A DNA stretch of 50,415 bases from an uncultured Alphaproteobacteria bacterium (lineage in GTDB: Bacteria; Pseudomonadota; Alphaproteobacteria; Rs-D84), in the NCBI GenBank assembly GCA_904502095.1, contig CAJGDG010000007.1:1-50415 (forward strand), given 5' to 3'. The number at the start of each line of letters is the position of its first letter. The stretch's first letter is position 1. Shown here piece after piece: positions 23,617 to 32,544 of the stretch. The position numbers were made by a program, and so were the translations under genes. The notes under the pieces were generated by a model that was not told where the DNA came from, did not search any database, and was given only the letters and a program-made list of their open reading frames with translations.

Positions 23617-26600
23617 ATGTTAAAGTTTTTCGTACGCAGACCAATTACAACATTGATGTTTGTTTTATTATGGGTTGTATTGGGGTTCGTATCGTTTCCT
23701 AATATGAATATTGAGCGCACCCCTGCATTGGATTTCCCAATGGTGACTGCGACATTTGTGTATCCTGGTGCGTCGCCCGAAGAAATAGAATCACAAATCA
23801 TTAAACGCGCTGAAGACGCTATGTCCGAAGTGTCCGAATTAAAAACAATTACATCGTATGGTTATGAAAACAGCGGTTATGTAATGGCTGAATTTAATCT
23901 GGGTGTAAATGTTAATGACAAAGCAACTGAAATAAAAACTAAATTAGATGCGCTGATTTCTGAATTCCCAGAAGATATGAATCAACCTGTTGTTGAAAAG
24001 TTAAACCCTTTGCAGGAATCGGTGGTTGACATTGTAATCCAAGGCGCAGATGCGCGTGATGTTGAAGAATATGTTGATGATGTTTTGTCTAATAAAATCA
24101 CAGCGATTCCAGGTGTGGCCAGTGTGTCCGTGTTTGGTGGTTTGCAACGCGCAATTCGTATTCAGATGAATCCTGATTCAATGGCGGCAAATGGCGTGAC
24201 TGTAATGGATGTTGTATCGGCCTTGGGGGCGCATAACTTAAATGTTCCTGGTGGAAAAATTGAAACAAGTCGCGATTCATCAAATGTTCGTTTTATCGGT
24301 GAATTTGCATCTATTGATGAAATTGCAAATCTGCGTCTGACAACAGTCGAAGGAAATATTTTTAAATTATCAGATGTCGCACAAATTACAGATGCTGCGC
24401 GTGATGTTGAAAATGGTGCGCGTTATAATGGCGAATCTGTTGTTGTTGCTTCTGTTGTAAAATCATCAGACGGCAATGCGATTAATATTTCAAATGCGTT
24501 GCGTGAAAAAATGCCTGCGTTGACATCGGACTTAAAATCACGTTTCCCAGACGCGACGATGTTAATTTCGTCTGATTCTTCGATTGCGGTTTCTGATGAA
24601 ACAAACAGCACAATCAACAGCATTATATTGGGTATTTTGCTGACAGTATTAGTGCTGTTAGTATTTACACGCAATTGGCGTTCTACAATTATTGCAGGTG
24701 TTGTTATTCCTGCGTCATTGATTGCTGGTTTCTTCTTTATGGATGCGGATAATTTCACGATTAATGCATTAACTTTGTTGGCATATTCATCTGCATTGGG
24801 AACATTGGTGTCGAATGCGATTATTTTGATTGAATCAGCATTACAAGAAATGCACGCTGGCAAAAAACCAGAAGACGCTGCGATTGATGGAACCAAAAAA
24901 GTAGCTGTTTCTGTCTTGGCGGGTGTTGGAACAAATGTTGTGGTGTTCTTGCCTTTGGCGTTTATGGGCGGTATTGTTGGTCAGTTTATGGTTCAGTTTG
25001 GTATGACTGTTGTGTATTTGACATTGTTGTCTTTGATGTTTTCTTTTACTTTGACTCCGATGATGATTGCAAAGTTCTTGCGTTTGACTGGGGACAAGAA
25101 AAAAGAAAAGAAACAGACAGTCAAAGCCGAACGCGCAACATTGGAACACAGTTGGTTGTACCGTTGGTTTAAATATCAATTTGCACATCCGTGGCGCGTT
25201 GTGTTGGGGGCTGTTGTAATATTTATTGCATCAACCAATTTAATGAAGTTTGTTGGTAATGAATTTTCGCCATCAACAGATGCGAACGAAATAACCATTA
25301 CAGCGCGTGCGCCAATGGGCTCTACATTTGAAAAATCTGAATCAATTGCAAAACAGATTGAATCCAGATTAACTGAATTCCCAGAAGTAAAATCCACAAC
25401 AGTAAAAATTGGCGAACGCGGTTTGCAAAATATTTCTGTGACGGTCGAATTGGTCGATGTGTCTGAACGAAATATATCTGATAAATTTTTAGCGCAAAAA
25501 ATTCTGCCGCGCATTGCAGATATTTCAGACGCAGAAATTCAAATTCGTGCAGGCGAAGCGCATTCTGCCGGGACATCTTCTGATTTGGTTTTAAATGTGT
25601 TTGGTGAAAACGATGCTGTGCGTGAAAATTACGCAAACCAGATTATCGAAATTGCAAATAAAATTCCTGAGGTTCAATCGGCTGTTCGTGCGCAACAGGA
25701 ACCTGCGATGGAAACCCAGTTTGTTCCAAACGAAGAACAAATGAATTTCTGGGGTGTACAAAACGCATATGCAGGAACAACATTGCGTACTGCATTATTT
25801 GGAAATGACGATTATAATTATAAAGAAGCTGGCGAAGAATATCCGATTGTTTTGGAATTTGCAAAGCCATTTAAAAATGCAGGCCTGTTTGATAATGTGT
25901 ATGTAAATTCACAAAAAGGTATGGTGCCATTATCGTCGTTGGGTGAAATTAAAACAGCGCGTGCAACCCCTGAAATCCGCCGTAAAGACAAAAACAGATA
26001 TACGGAAATCGATATCAATATTGGTAAATCTACTATGGGGCCAGTTCAGGCAAAATTACAGGCAGAATTAGATAAAATAGATTGGGCGCCAGGTTATTAT
26101 GCAGAATTTGGCGGTATGTCTGAACATCAGGCAGAAAGCACCAAAGAAATCGGCAAGGCATTTTTGCTGGCGACAGTTTTGACATTTATGTTGTTGGCTG
26201 CAATTTTGAATTCTTTGGCGCATCCATTTACGATTGCTACATCTATTTTGACAAGTTTTACAGGCGTATTTATCATGATGTTCTTGTCTGGTGCTACAAT
26301 GAATATTGGTGCGATGTTGGCATTCGTTATGTTGGTTGGTTTGGTGGTTAACAATAATATTTTGGTGCTGGAACCAACGATTGTTCGAATCAACAAAGGC
26401 GAAAAAGTCTTTGATGCGTTGTGGGCAGAATTGTCAGACAGAAAGAATATGGTGTTAATGACATCTATTGCTGTTATTGCAGGTATGGTGCCACAATTAT
26501 GGTCTATTGACGGTATGAAGGTCGCGATGGGTGCAGTTATGATTGGTGGTATGTTGGCCAGTTTGTTGTTTACATTTACATTGACGCCCGCATTGTTTGT

Positions 26601-26646
26601 GTTGGTTGAACGTGCGCGCAGATGGAAACCAAAATGGCGCAAATAA
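23617..26646 (+). CDS. RND family (HAE1-type) efflux transporter with altered proton-relay residues
   Basis: A 1009-residue inner-membrane pump with an AAGGACA site before its ATG. It has the two-fold repeat of AcrB-like proteins: FFVRRPITTLMFVLLWV start, the periplasmic YPGASPEEIESQI, TM2-TM6 near residues 335-485, a second periplasmic half, and TM8-TM12 near 855-1000. In TM4 the usual GLLVDDAIVV reads GTLVSNAIIL, so the Asp pair (AcrB D407/D408) is Ser-Asn. In TM10 the lysine position (AcrB K940) is Asn (GLVVNNNILV), and the TM11 arginine region reads RKNMVLMTS. Asn at the second TM4 site and at the TM10 site occurs in relatives; loss of the first Asp is unusual. The energy source is therefore unclear. 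Confidence 0.93.
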   Translation: MLKFFVRRPITTLMFVLLWVVLGFVSFPNMNIERTPALDFPMVTATFVYPGASPEEIESQIIKRAEDAMSEVSELKTITSYGYENSGYVMAEFNLGVNVNDKATEIKTKLDALISEFPEDMNQPVVEKLNPLQESVVDIVIQGADARDVEEYVDDVLSNKITAIPGVASVSVFGGLQRAIRIQMNPDSMAANGVTVMDVVSALGAHNLNVPGGKIETSRDSSNVRFIGEFASIDEIANLRLTTVEGNIFKLSDVAQITDAARDVENGARYNGESVVVASVVKSSDGNAINISNALREKMPALTSDLKSRFPDATMLISSDSSIAVSDETNSTINSIILGILLTVLVLLVFTRNWRSTIIAGVVIPASLIAGFFFMDADNFTINALTLLAYSSALGTLVSNAIILIESALQEMHAGKKPEDAAIDGTKKVAVSVLAGVGTNVVVFLPLAFMGGIVGQFMVQFGMTVVYLTLLSLMFSFTLTPMMIAKFLRLTGDKKKEKKQTVKAERATLEHSWLYRWFKYQFAHPWRVVLGAVVIFIASTNLMKFVGNEFSPSTDANEITITARAPMGSTFEKSESIAKQIESRLTEFPEVKSTTVKIGERGLQNISVTVELVDVSERNISDKFLAQKILPRIADISDAEIQIRAGEAHSAGTSSDLVLNVFGENDAVRENYANQIIEIANKIPEVQSAVRAQQEPAMETQFVPNEEQMNFWGVQNAYAGTTLRTALFGNDDYNYKEAGEEYPIVLEFAKPFKNAGLFDNVYVNSQKGMVPLSSLGEIKTARATPEIRRKDKNRYTEIDINIGKSTMGPVQAKLQAELDKIDWAPGYYAEFGGMSEHQAESTKEIGKAFLLATVLTFMLLAAILNSLAHPFTIATSILTSFTGVFIMMFLSGATMNIGAMLAFVMLVGLVVNNNILVLEPTIVRINKGEKVFDALWAELSDRKNMVLMTSIAVIAGMVPQLWSIDGMKVAMGAVMIGGMLASLLFTFTLTPALFVLVERARRWKPKWRK

Positions 26647-26669
26647 AAATCCCCATTTGGGGATTTTTT
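26645..26669 (+). terminator. Bidirectional terminator of the efflux operon
   Basis: AAAAATCCCC, loop ATTT, GGGGATTTTT. It lies between the RND gene and convergent rmuC. Confidence 0.9.
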
Positions 26670-27546
26670 ATTCTTCGCCGAAATCCATATCGCGTAATTT
26701 TTCAGCGCGTGGTGTGATTTTTGCAACTGATGTTTGCAGTTGTTCAATATCATTTTCTATTTGACCAAAGTGTCGTGCAACATTGCCTGCGCGGTCAGAC
26801 AAGCGCGATAAATCAGTCAATAATAAATCCAGTTCTTTTTTTATTTTGCCTGCAACGCGTTTGATTTTTATGTCAGACAATACTGCGCGTATGGTATTTA
26901 ATGTTGCCCACAAAGTAGATGGCGAAACAATAAATACTTTTTTGCGTGCAGCGTATTCAATCGTATTTGGAAATTCACGATGCAATGTTTCGAAAATGGA
27001 TTCGGATGCAATAAACATCATTGCAGATTCTGCGGTTTGACCTGCGATAATATATTTTTCGCCGATTGCATCAATATGTTTGCGTACATCCAGTTCAAAC
27101 TGCTTGCGTGCGCCGCCGTCCGTTGTATCGCTCATCATACGGTTATAGCTTTCCAGTGGGAATTTGCTGTCTATTATCATGTCGCCTGGTGGGTATGGCA
27201 GACGGATTATGCAGTCAGGTCGCACGCCCGTGTCCAGTACGCATTGAAAAGCGTATGTTTCAGGCGGCATTATATCGCGAACCAAATCTTCCAGTTGGCG
27301 TTCGCCAAATGTCCCGCGCGCCTGTTTGTTCCCCATCAAGATGTTTTTAAAGTTAGCAATGTCGCCGCTGATGTTTTTCAGTTCGATTGCGTTTTGTGAC
27401 AGTGCGCCCAGCCGTTCAGCCAGCCTTTCGCGCAGTCTGGCATTGTCTTCGCGCAGGGCAGATATATCAACAGTCGGCCTGCGCCCCAGAATAGCTAGCA
27501 GTAAAATAATAATAATTCCTAATAATACAAAAATATAAGTTGTCAT
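26668..27546 (-). CDS. rmuC: RmuC family DNA recombination protein
   Basis: A 292-residue protein with an N-terminal membrane anchor (YIFVLLGIIIILLLAILG), a short coiled coil (about 27-60) and the RmuC nuclease-like domain. The domain includes GTFGERQLEDLVRDIMPPETYAFQ, RPDCIIRLPYPPGDMIIDSKFPLESYNRM, and AMMFIASESIFETLHREFPNTIEYAARKKVFIVSPSTLWATLNTI. The E. coli protein has about 475 residues; here the coiled-coil region is much shorter. RmuC limits inversions at short inverted repeats, with an unknown biochemical activity. It is divergent from def; the def promoter overlaps its start codon. Confidence 0.92.
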   Translation of the reverse strand: MTTYIFVLLGIIIILLLAILGRRPTVDISALREDNARLRERLAERLGALSQNAIELKNISGDIANFKNILMGNKQARGTFGERQLEDLVRDIMPPETYAFQCVLDTGVRPDCIIRLPYPPGDMIIDSKFPLESYNRMMSDTTDGGARKQFELDVRKHIDAIGEKYIIAGQTAESAMMFIASESIFETLHREFPNTIEYAARKKVFIVSPSTLWATLNTIRAVLSDIKIKRVAGKIKKELDLLLTDLSRLSDRAGNVARHFGQIENDIEQLQTSVAKITPRAEKLRDMDFGEE

Positions 27547-27567
27547 TTCCTAATCCTTTGCTATGAT
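27540..27567 (+). promoter_or_regulatory. Promoter of the def-fmt-truA operon
   Basis: TTGTCA (27540-27545) and TATGAT (27562-27567), spacer 16, 21 bases before the def start; AAGAGG serves as ribosome binding site. Confidence 0.55.
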
Positions 27568-27588
27568 TAATTATAAGAGGTTTTATAA

Positions 27589-28089
27589 ATGTTGCAAATG
27601 AAACTTTGTGGGGATTTAGTTTTGCGTACAACTTGTGCGCCTGTGTCTGATATTACGCCAGATTTATTGGCGACAATGGATGAAATGGTAAATATGATGC
27701 GCGAACAAAACGGTGTTGGTCTTGCGGCGCCCCAGGTTGGTATTTTGTCGCGCTTTTTGGTTATGATGGACCCAGATACTGAAACTGTGTATCGTATGAT
27801 AAATCCGACAATTTTATCACGCAGCGACGCGCTTTGCACAATGGAAGAGGGGTGTTTATCTGTTTTGGGTAATGATGGGCTGCCAGTATACGCCAATGTT
27901 TCACGACCAAAGTCTGTGACGGTTGAATGGACAGACGAAAATGGCGATAAAAAAATGGCCGAAATGTCGGGTGTGCCTGCACGAATTGTTCAGCATGAAA
28001 CAGACCATCTGGATGGCAAACTGTTTGTTGATTATTTGCCATCGGTAAAACGCGAAATGGTTATGAGAAAGGTAAAAAAACGCAAATGA
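27589..28089 (+). CDS. def: Peptide deformylase
   Basis: A 166-residue metallohydrolase that removes the formyl group from nascent proteins. All three motifs are present: GVGLAAPQVG (about 42-51), EEGCLSV with the metal-binding Cys (about 86-92), and QHETDHLDG with both His ligands and the catalytic Glu (about 134-142). Length is normal. Its stop overlaps the fmt start by 4 bases (ATGA), the standard def-fmt arrangement. Confidence 0.97.
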   Translation: MLQMKLCGDLVLRTTCAPVSDITPDLLATMDEMVNMMREQNGVGLAAPQVGILSRFLVMMDPDTETVYRMINPTILSRSDALCTMEEGCLSVLGNDGLPVYANVSRPKSVTVEWTDENGDKKMAEMSGVPARIVQHETDHLDGKLFVDYLPSVKREMVMRKVKKRK

Positions 28090-28892
28090 AATTAGTGTTG
28101 ATGGGTACGAACGCTTTTGTCGTGCCGATTTTTGAAGCAATAAAAAATGCCGGTCATGAAATTATGGCTGTGTTTACGCGTGCGCCAAAGCCTGTGGGAC
28201 GCAAACAGGTTTTAACCCCGTCGCCTGTACATAATTGGGCTGTTGAAAACGGGTTTCCATTGCATACGAATATCAATGAATATAATTATTCACCAGATAT
28301 GATTGTTGTTATTTCGTATGGTGTTATTTTGCGTGATAATGTATTGAATTCTGCGCCTGTTGTAAATATTCATCCCAGTTTGTTACCGTTATATCGCGGG
28401 CCATCTCCAATACGCAGTGCAATTTATAACGGCGACACCAAATCAGCTGTTTGTTTGATGCAGGTGACGCCTGAAATGGATGCCGGCGATATTTATCAAT
28501 GCCGTGAATTTGATATTGGTATTGATGATACAAATGATGATATAGAATCCAAGGTTTCAAAAATCGCATCTGAAATGCTGACAGAATTTTTGGCAAATCC
28601 AACCGCGTTTCACGCTGTGCCACAAACAGGTACGCCAACATACACCAAGAAATGGACGGGTATTGATGAATTGATTGATTGGTCGCGTGGTGATGCGGCT
28701 GTGCACAATCAGGTGCGCGCATTGGGTGCGGGGCGCACAAAAATAAATGGTGTGGATGTAAAAATTTTATCCACCAAATTAAAAGACGGAAAATTGGAAG
28801 TTTTGCAATTGCAGCCGGCCGGGAAAAAGCCTATGGATTGGAAAAGTTTTATAAACGGTCTGCGTGGTGCAAAAATTAACATAGGTGAATAA
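28086..28892 (+). CDS. fmt: Methionyl-tRNA formyltransferase, short form
   Basis: Formylates initiator Met-tRNA using 10-formyl-tetrahydrofolate. The N-terminal catalytic fold is intact: MKLVLMGTNAFVVPIFEAI, ISYGVILRDNVLN, NIHPSLLPLYRGPSPIRSAIYNGD with the Asn-His pair, and MDAGDIY. The product has 268 residues against about 310 usually. The loss is in the C-terminal tRNA-binding barrel, of which only WTGIDELIDWSRGDAAVHNQVRALG and a short tail remain. Partner def is overlapped upstream. Confidence 0.93.
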   Translation: MKLVLMGTNAFVVPIFEAIKNAGHEIMAVFTRAPKPVGRKQVLTPSPVHNWAVENGFPLHTNINEYNYSPDMIVVISYGVILRDNVLNSAPVVNIHPSLLPLYRGPSPIRSAIYNGDTKSAVCLMQVTPEMDAGDIYQCREFDIGIDDTNDDIESKVSKIASEMLTEFLANPTAFHAVPQTGTPTYTKKWTGIDELIDWSRGDAAVHNQVRALGAGRTKINGVDVKILSTKLKDGKLEVLQLQPAGKKPMDWKSFINGLRGAKINIGE

Positions 28893-28897
28893 TAGAA

Positions 28898-29098
28898 ATG
28901 AGTATAGATATTATTGGAATAATAGAAAAATGCGAAAATTGTATAAATTGCAAATATTCTTCAAGTAGCTGCAAAGGTGGCTTCAAATGCGAGTATCCAA
29001 ATCGTTTTGTGCGTTTCTTTCTTGGCGCGCGTCCAGTCAGACCAGATGGTTGGTGTAAGCGTTTTTGTGCGATAAATCAGCAAAAAATACGAGGTTAA
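28898..29098 (+). CDS. Small Cys4 protein 1 of 3
   Basis: A 66-residue protein with CENCINC near residue 12, then SSSSCKGGFKC, a basic hydrophobic stretch (RFVRFFLGARPV) and a final DGWCKRFC. The cysteine spacing (CxxC, one or two middle Cys, last Cys followed by xxF/C) suggests a small zinc-binding fold. It resembles the next two genes in layout but not closely in sequence. It starts 6 bases after fmt with a weak ribosome binding site. No family is recognised. Confidence 0.6.
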   Translation: MSIDIIGIIEKCENCINCKYSSSSCKGGFKCEYPNRFVRFFLGARPVRPDGWCKRFCAINQQKIRG

Positions 29099-29113
29099 CA
29101 TAGGAGTTTAAAT

Positions 29114-29308
29114 ATGAGTTCAGAAAATAGAGCAAAAATGCCGGAATGGTGCATGTATTGCAAATGGCACGCTTGGGAAAATAACAATCGTGTTTGTATG
29201 TATGGTTCGTGGCTTACATTGCTGTTGCGTGGGCCAGAACGTGTGCCTTATAACGCGTGGTGTAATCGTTTTCAATTTCATGAACAGTATAAGTCAAAGG
29301 TAAAATAA
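29114..29308 (+). CDS. Small Cys4 protein 2 of 3
   Basis: A 64-residue protein with AGGAG before ATG 29114. EWCMYCKWHAWENNNRVCMYG gives a CxxC and a third Cys, and NAWCNRFQFHEQY the fourth. Between them is a hydrophobic-basic loop (LLLRGPERVPY) that matches the loop of the upstream protein in position. It is likely a zinc-binding minifold of unknown role. Confidence 0.65.
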   Translation: MSSENRAKMPEWCMYCKWHAWENNNRVCMYGSWLTLLLRGPERVPYNAWCNRFQFHEQYKSKVK

Positions 29309-29309
29309 T

Positions 29310-29513
29310 ATGGTAAAACGAATAGAGCGTAAGTGCGAAAATTGTGCTTTCTGTTTGATAGAAGAAGGTTTTTATTTTTGTTTTAATGGCAATTTGGCAG
29401 ACATTTTTATTAATGGTGCTCCGGTTGTTTCTGCGACAGATACATGTAAATCTTTTTCGACATCGAATTTCGTTTTGGCACAAATGCTGAAAGAAAAACA
29501 AAAAACACGATAA
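29310..29513 (+). CDS. Small Cys4 protein 3 of 3
   Basis: A 67-residue protein starting 1 base after the previous stop, with AAAGG inside the preceding gene. KCENCAFCLIEEGFYFCFNG contains the CxxCxxC and third Cys group, and TDTCKSF closes the set. The C-terminus is a short basic helix (MLKEKQKTR). It belongs to the same layout family as its two neighbours. truA follows 4 bases later. Confidence 0.6.
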   Translation: MVKRIERKCENCAFCLIEEGFYFCFNGNLADIFINGAPVVSATDTCKSFSTSNFVLAQMLKEKQKTR

Positions 29514-29517
29514 ATTA

Positions 29518-30249
29518 ATGGCACGATACAAAGTAATTTTAGAATATGATGGCACAGATTTAATTGGCTGGCAGGAAAACCGCCAAGGACCATCTGTGCA
29601 GTCGTTAATAAAAGACGCGATAGAGAAATTTTGTGGCGCGCGCCCAGATGTTATTGCGGCTGGTCGAACAGACAGTGGGGTGCACGCTGTTGCGATGGCT
29701 GCGCATTTTGATATCGATGGCGAACACAGCGCAGAAACAGTTACGCGTGCCTTAAATTTTTATTTAAAAAACAAGCCTGTCGCAGTTTTGAACTGTGAAA
29801 TTGTATCAGATGATTTTAATGCGCGTTTTAATTGTATTGCGCGTCATTATAAATACATTGTTTTAAATCGCAGCGCAATGCCTGTGTTAAATAAAAATCG
29901 TGTTTGTTGGGTGCCAAGAAAATTAGATGTTGATGCGATGCGTGCGGCTGCGGAAAAAATGGTTGGTAATCATGATTTTACCAGTTTTCGTGCATCTGAA
30001 TGTCAGGCAAAGTCTCCGATAAAAACATTGGATAAAATCGAAATTACGCAAAATGGTGATGAAATAGTTTTTGAATTTTCTGCGCGTTCTTTTTTGCATC
30101 ATATGGTGCGTAATATTGTTGGCACTTTGATAGAAGTTGGTCTGGGAAAACCGTACGATATTGATGCAGTGTTTGCAGCAAAAAATCGTAGCGCGGCGGG
30201 CCCAACTGCGCCGGCCAGTGGATTGTATTTTATGCGTGCAGATTATTAA
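29518..30249 (+). CDS. truA: tRNA pseudouridine(38-40) synthase TruA
   Basis: A 243-residue enzyme that converts uridines 38-40 of the anticodon arm to pseudouridine. It opens YKVILEYDGTDLIGWQENRQGPSVQSLI. It has the catalytic Asp in AAGRTDSGVHAVAMAAHFD (about residue 51) and NARFNCIARHYKYIVLNR, and ends with SFLHHMVRNIVGTLIEVGLGK. Normal length. Its last 4 bases overlap the end of convergent comEC. Confidence 0.97.
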   Translation: MARYKVILEYDGTDLIGWQENRQGPSVQSLIKDAIEKFCGARPDVIAAGRTDSGVHAVAMAAHFDIDGEHSAETVTRALNFYLKNKPVAVLNCEIVSDDFNARFNCIARHYKYIVLNRSAMPVLNKNRVCWVPRKLDVDAMRAAAEKMVGNHDFTSFRASECQAKSPIKTLDKIEITQNGDEIVFEFSARSFLHHMVRNIVGTLIEVGLGKPYDIDAVFAAKNRSAAGPTAPASGLYFMRADY

Positions 30250-32207
30250 TGCCAACGGCGTTCGTGTTTAATATATTTAATCATTTTATCTGGATATATA
30301 ATTAGCCCATCACGCAGGATTTTGTGATTGCAGTTTGGTGCATCTATATCAAAATAAGACACAATAAAATCTGTGCTATCATCATTGCATAAATCAGATA
30401 TATTTTTCATCAGCGGCACAAACTTTTGAATATATACCAAATTAAAGTTGTCCGTTTTGTATGTGTAAACGCCTTTGTTGTGTTTGCGCCGACTGTTCGG
30501 CGTGTCGATGTCTTGATTGATAATATTCTTCCAAGTATCAAATGCAAAATAATGATTTGACGCCCGTGATTTATTAAATTCCAGAGTATTATTTTCTGTC
30601 ACAAATCCAACAAGTTCGTGGTCGTGTGTCGCAAAGAATACGGGCTTTGGTGTGGTATAAATGCTTATCAGTCCCAGTCCAATAAACACAACAAACAAAA
30701 TGTAATTTATTTTTATCTTTATTGGTTTTATTAGTATCAAAGAAATAAATGCCAATATAAATAAAATTGCAGCCATGTTTCCGATATGCGGAGTGTCAAT
30801 AGTTGCCATTGGTAATTGCGCAATCCAATCTGCGATTTTAAAAGTTTTGTCATATATCAAATGCGCCAGTTCAATGGGTGCAAACAAATTAAAGTTTGCT
30901 GTAATTGTTCCAATTAAAATCAGTGGCATAATCGCAACAGAAAATACAGGCAGTAAAATCAAGTTGCCAAATAAACTGTATGCAGGCAATTGTCCGAAAT
31001 GCATCGCGACAAATGGCGCGGTAAATATCGTCGCTGCAACAGAAGTTAAAATTGCAACATACACAATCTTTAATAATTTGTTATGCGGCATTTTTGGTTT
31101 TACATCTGTGTACAGCCATACCAGCCCAAACACCGCAGCAAATGATAATTGGAATCCTGCCTGCATAACATAGTGCGGGTTTAATAGAAATATAAAGCAA
31201 AAAGCCAACGCAATATTCCGCATGGAAATAGCGTTTCGTCCAAATGCAAATGCGGCGAACACTAATGTTGTCATTAAAAATGCACGAACGGTTGCAACAT
31301 CTGTGCCAGATAAAAACAAATAAAACATCAATCCGATCCAACTTAATCCCATCGCAGGGATTTTTGCGGGTATGCGTTTGGTTATATATGGTATGCTGCG
31401 AAACAATAAATAAAATATTGCGAACAACCATCCGCCGACCAATGTCATATGAAATCCGCTGATAGACCAAATGTGTCCAACGCCAGTTGCTGTCCAAATA
31501 TCGCTGTCTGATTTGCTGACCGCGTTTTTGTATCCCAGAACTAATGCATCTGATAAAAATGAATTTGTTTTGTTGTGCAGATGGTTGCGCAGTTTGTTTA
31601 TATCAAAACCTGTGTCATTATTTATAATTTCAATATCGTTTAGATATCCTGTTGCGGTCAGATTGTTAAAATATGCCCATCGTGCATAGTCAAATGTTTC
31701 TGATGCATACGCGCCTGCGGGGCGAAATATGCCGCCGCTGACCTGAACAGTGTCACCAATGTTGGGTAAACTTATTTCTGGTTTGGCAGACAGTTTTATT
31801 TTTGCAATTCCATTGCCTGCACGAATGTCATTCGCGTCGACATTTAATAAGATTTTATTTTTGTCGTTTGTATAATCAATTGATTCAACTGTGCCAACAA
31901 TGTTCAAGTTTGGAATGTTTCTTTTGATTTGAGGTGTATCAATAAAATTTGTAAAAGCAGCAGCATAACAAAAACCAAACAGAAACAATAACAGCCCGCG
32001 TAATATGATTGGAATTCTTTTGATGAACAGGCATGCAAATAATATTGCAGAAAATATTGGCGCAAAAACTAAATCTGGTTCATACGACAGGCTGAAATAT
32101 AGTGCGCCACCAAACGCCATTAAAAATGGTGTGTATAAAAATAAGTTTTGCCACTGATTATCAATCCAATCCCGCATAAGGTCAGTATAGGAATTTATGC
32201 AGCGCAT
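30246..32207 (-). CDS. comEC: ComEC/Rec2-type DNA uptake channel protein, without MBL motif
   Basis: About 653 residues with 10 or more membrane segments. An N-terminal DUF4131-like region (about 20-190) includes the OB-like part NIVGTVESIDYTNDKNKILLNV. The competence domain is clear: TGVGHIWSISGFHMTLVGGWLFAIF, then LSWIGLMFYLFLSGTDVATVRAFLMT and NPHYVMQAGFQLSFAAVFGLVWLY. ComEC normally ends with a metallo-beta-lactamase domain carrying HxHxDH; here the last 130 residues show no such motif. The start is uncertain: ATG 32207 or ATG 32177 (MRDWIDNQWQ), neither with a clear ribosome binding site. It may act with ComF. Confidence 0.88.
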   Translation of the reverse strand: MRCINSYTDLMRDWIDNQWQNLFLYTPFLMAFGGALYFSLSYEPDLVFAPIFSAILFACLFIKRIPIILRGLLLFLFGFCYAAAFTNFIDTPQIKRNIPNLNIVGTVESIDYTNDKNKILLNVDANDIRAGNGIAKIKLSAKPEISLPNIGDTVQVSGGIFRPAGAYASETFDYARWAYFNNLTATGYLNDIEIINNDTGFDINKLRNHLHNKTNSFLSDALVLGYKNAVSKSDSDIWTATGVGHIWSISGFHMTLVGGWLFAIFYLLFRSIPYITKRIPAKIPAMGLSWIGLMFYLFLSGTDVATVRAFLMTTLVFAAFAFGRNAISMRNIALAFCFIFLLNPHYVMQAGFQLSFAAVFGLVWLYTDVKPKMPHNKLLKIVYVAILTSVAATIFTAPFVAMHFGQLPAYSLFGNLILLPVFSVAIMPLILIGTITANFNLFAPIELAHLIYDKTFKIADWIAQLPMATIDTPHIGNMAAILFILAFISLILIKPIKIKINYILFVVFIGLGLISIYTTPKPVFFATHDHELVGFVTENNTLEFNKSRASNHYFAFDTWKNIINQDIDTPNSRRKHNKGVYTYKTDNFNLVYIQKFVPLMKNISDLCNDDSTDFIVSYFDIDAPNCNHKILRDGLIIYPDKMIKYIKHERRWH

Positions 32208-32214
32208 ACGCAAT

Positions 32215-32239
32215 TAAAAAAGGCGCATTTTACGCGCCA
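32215..32239 (-). terminator. Terminator overlapping the stop codon of the RNHCP gene
   Basis: On the minus strand GGCGC, a 7-base loop containing the end of the TAA, GCGCC, then TTTTTT. The stem uses the last codons of the gene upstream. Confidence 0.75.
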
Positions 32240-32544
32240 AAAATAAAAGATTTATTTGCGGACAATTCTATTATTGCGTCCATATCGTCATTATCGGAAG
32301 TTCGCTGACGCTTTTCTTTGCCGCATATTTCGCATTTATGTGTGACTATAAATCTGTCACCGTCTGATTCAACAGATATTGGTCGCATCATTCCGCCACA
32401 TGTTGCGCTGCGGTCGCCGGGATTGTTATCGACATGGCGTGACCACAGGCATTTTGGGCAATGGTTGGTGTACCCATTTCCATGAACAACTGTGCCACAA
32501 TGGGCACAGTTAAAATCTTCAACAATTTTGGTAAATTGTTTCAT
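32230..32544 (-). CDS. RNHCP domain protein
   Basis: A 104-residue protein of the RNHCP family. It reads FNCAHCGTVVHGNGYTNHCPKCLWSRHVDNNPGDR, then ATCGGMMRPI and HKCEICGKEK, giving three CxxC-type pairs that probably bind zinc. In the family the motif is usually RNHCP; here it is TNHCP. Molecular function is unknown; a nucleic-acid role is often assumed. Its start codon shares one base with the gapR stop (TAATG), so translation is coupled. Confidence 0.88.
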   Translation of the reverse strand: MKQFTKIVEDFNCAHCGTVVHGNGYTNHCPKCLWSRHVDNNPGDRSATCGGMMRPISVESDGDRFIVTHKCEICGKEKRQRTSDNDDMDAIIELSANKSFIFGA

